From Flavobacterium sp. MK4S-17 (GTDB lineage: Bacteria > Bacteroidota > Bacteroidia > Flavobacteriales > Flavobacteriaceae), in contig NZ_WWEP01000013.1 in the NCBI RefSeq assembly GCF_009848495.1, positions 124,001 to 188,000 on the forward strand: a DNA stretch of 64,000 nucleotides, read 5' to 3'. The first letter of the stretch is position 1. The number at the start of each line of letters is the position of its first letter. The translations under genes were made by a program, and so were the position numbers. This document shows, piece after piece, positions 63,183-64,000 of the stretch. The notes under the pieces are model-generated. The model saw nothing but the letters and a program-made list of their open reading frames with translations, was not told the origin of the DNA and did no database searches.

Positions 63183-64000
63183 ATGAAGAACCAAAGTGTA
63201 ACCAATAATATGGACTGGGTAACCATACTGTTATATGCAGTATTGGTTATGCTTGGGTGGATGGTTATTTACTCCGCATCATTACCACTCGAAGAAACCT
63301 CGATATTTGATATTGGCCAGATATACGGGAGGCAGATGTTGTTCATTATTTTTGCCATACCGTTAATTATAGTTGTGCTGTCGCTGGATGCAAAAATCTA
63401 TGAAAAATATTCCTTTATATTTTACGGGCTTTCCATACTACTGCTTGCCGGCTTGTTTGTAGCCGGTAAAACAATAAAGGGCCAAACCAACTGGTATTCT
63501 TTCGGTGGTTTCACCTTACAGCCTTCGGAGTTTGCAAAAACAGCGGTTTCGCTGGTACTGGCAAAGTATCTTAGTGATGTACAGATAAACCTTAAAAACA
63601 CAAACCACCAGCTGATAGCTTTTGGAATAATAGGCCTTCCCGTGCTGCTTATCATGATGCAGCCCGATGCCGGTAGTGCCATGATATTCCTTTCGCTGGT
63701 ATTTGTTTTATACCGGGAGGGACTGCCCGGATGGTATTTATGGACAGGTGCCATAGCTATAGCGCTATTTCTTTTGGCACTGCTTGTAAAGCCTTATTTC
63801 CTTATAATGTGTGCGCTTATGATAATAACCATACATTACTTTTTAACTAAAAGGGTTCACCGGAATCCTATACTTTATACATTGGTTTTTATAGCTATAG
63901 CAGGCTTTGTTTTTTCTGTTGACTATGTATATGAAAATGTGCTTGAGCCACACCAGAAAGACCGTATTGATGTATTGTTTGATAAAAATGTAAACCAGCA
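63183..64000 (+). CDS. rodA: Rod-shape peptidoglycan glycosyltransferase RodA, C-terminal part beyond window
   Basis: The first 272 residues of a SEDS-family polymerase that makes glycan strands with PBP2. It starts MKNQSVTNNMDWVTILLYAVLVMLGW and has a series of membrane helices. The SEDS signature NWYSFGGFTLQPSEFAKTAVSLVLAKYLSD is near residues 102-131, and LPVLLIMMQPDAGSAMIFLSLVFV near 152-175 includes the family's conserved Asp. Extracellular loop LEPHQKDRIDVLFD near 256 also fits. It is the last visible gene of the mre operon and continues past the window end. Confidence 0.95.
   Translation, partial: MKNQSVTNNMDWVTILLYAVLVMLGWMVIYSASLPLEETSIFDIGQIYGRQMLFIIFAIPLIIVVLSLDAKIYEKYSFIFYGLSILLLAGLFVAGKTIKGQTNWYSFGGFTLQPSEFAKTAVSLVLAKYLSDVQINLKNTNHQLIAFGIIGLPVLLIMMQPDAGSAMIFLSLVFVLYREGLPGWYLWTGAIAIALFLLALLVKPYFLIMCALMIITIHYFLTKRVHRNPILYTLVFIAIAGFVFSVDYVYENVLEPHQKDRIDVLFDKNVNQ

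Noticed and set aside
1..64000. tRNA, rRNA, CRISPR, prophage or transposase genes.
   Set aside because: Intergenic gaps were read for cloverleaf, direct-repeat array and transposase features; none was convincing. The only mobile-looking DNA is the metH insert.

Overview
The window looks like chromosome from a member of the Flavobacteriaceae (Bacteroidota), close to Flavobacterium. The evidence is AT-rich DNA, many promoters of the Bacteroidota form TAnnTTTG (often with TTG about 20 bases upstream), gliding and type IX secretion genes (gldA, porT), a TamL-type outer-membrane lipoprotein, carboxypeptidase-regulatory-domain outer-membrane proteins, a methionine synthase split into two genes, and an AccD without its zinc ribbon. 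I see no rRNA, tRNA, CRISPR array or prophage.

Layout. 1-6.6 kb: envelope and uptake genes (end of an RND efflux adaptor, an AraC regulator, a TonB-dependent receptor, an outer-membrane barrel). 6.6-11.4 kb: a two-component system behind a set of 11-bp repeats, a GlxA-type regulator and a DinB-DoxX-VOC operon. 11.4-27 kb, mostly minus strand: an MtfA-like peptidase, a ureohydrolase next to kynureninase, queA, aroA, a MazG-like protein, two tandem DUF3857 proteins, dtd, rsgA, DAHP synthase-chorismate mutase, gldA (plus strand) and a PagL-like hydrolase. 26.8-35 kb: a methionine/SAM region (metF, two-part metH, a homoserine-dehydrogenase-like protein, OsmC, metK). 35-43 kb: membrane and soluble pyrophosphatases, two cysteine-rich lipoproteins, a DUF5686 outer-membrane protein and pdhB. 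43-55.5 kb: etfBA, a bifunctional nuclease, thyA-2TM-folA, ubiE-porT, an rRNA/tRNA methyltransferase, tamL, fbaA and accD. 55.6-64 kb: a DUF1493 protein, an ABC permease, purH, and the cell-shape operon mreBCD-mrdA-rodA, which runs off the end.

The most unusual content is in the methionine region. The cobalamin-binding half of MetH contains an in-frame insertion of exactly 143 codons. It encodes a DUF559 (Vsr-like PD-(D/E)XK) endonuclease domain and is bounded by 25/26-bp GC-rich terminal inverted repeats that are read through as protein. No intein splicing domain is visible, so the endonuclease should remain in the enzyme as a large loop just before the cobalamin-ligand histidine. The region also has a SAM-I riboswitch before metH, a probable SAM-II riboswitch before metK on the other strand, and two tandem attenuator-like units (leader peptide plus competing terminator and antiterminator) before osmC.

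Other regulatory signals are 11-bp direct repeats between the two-component system and a divergent outer-membrane gene, and TTTAG/CTAAA repeats in front of the TonB-dependent receptor.
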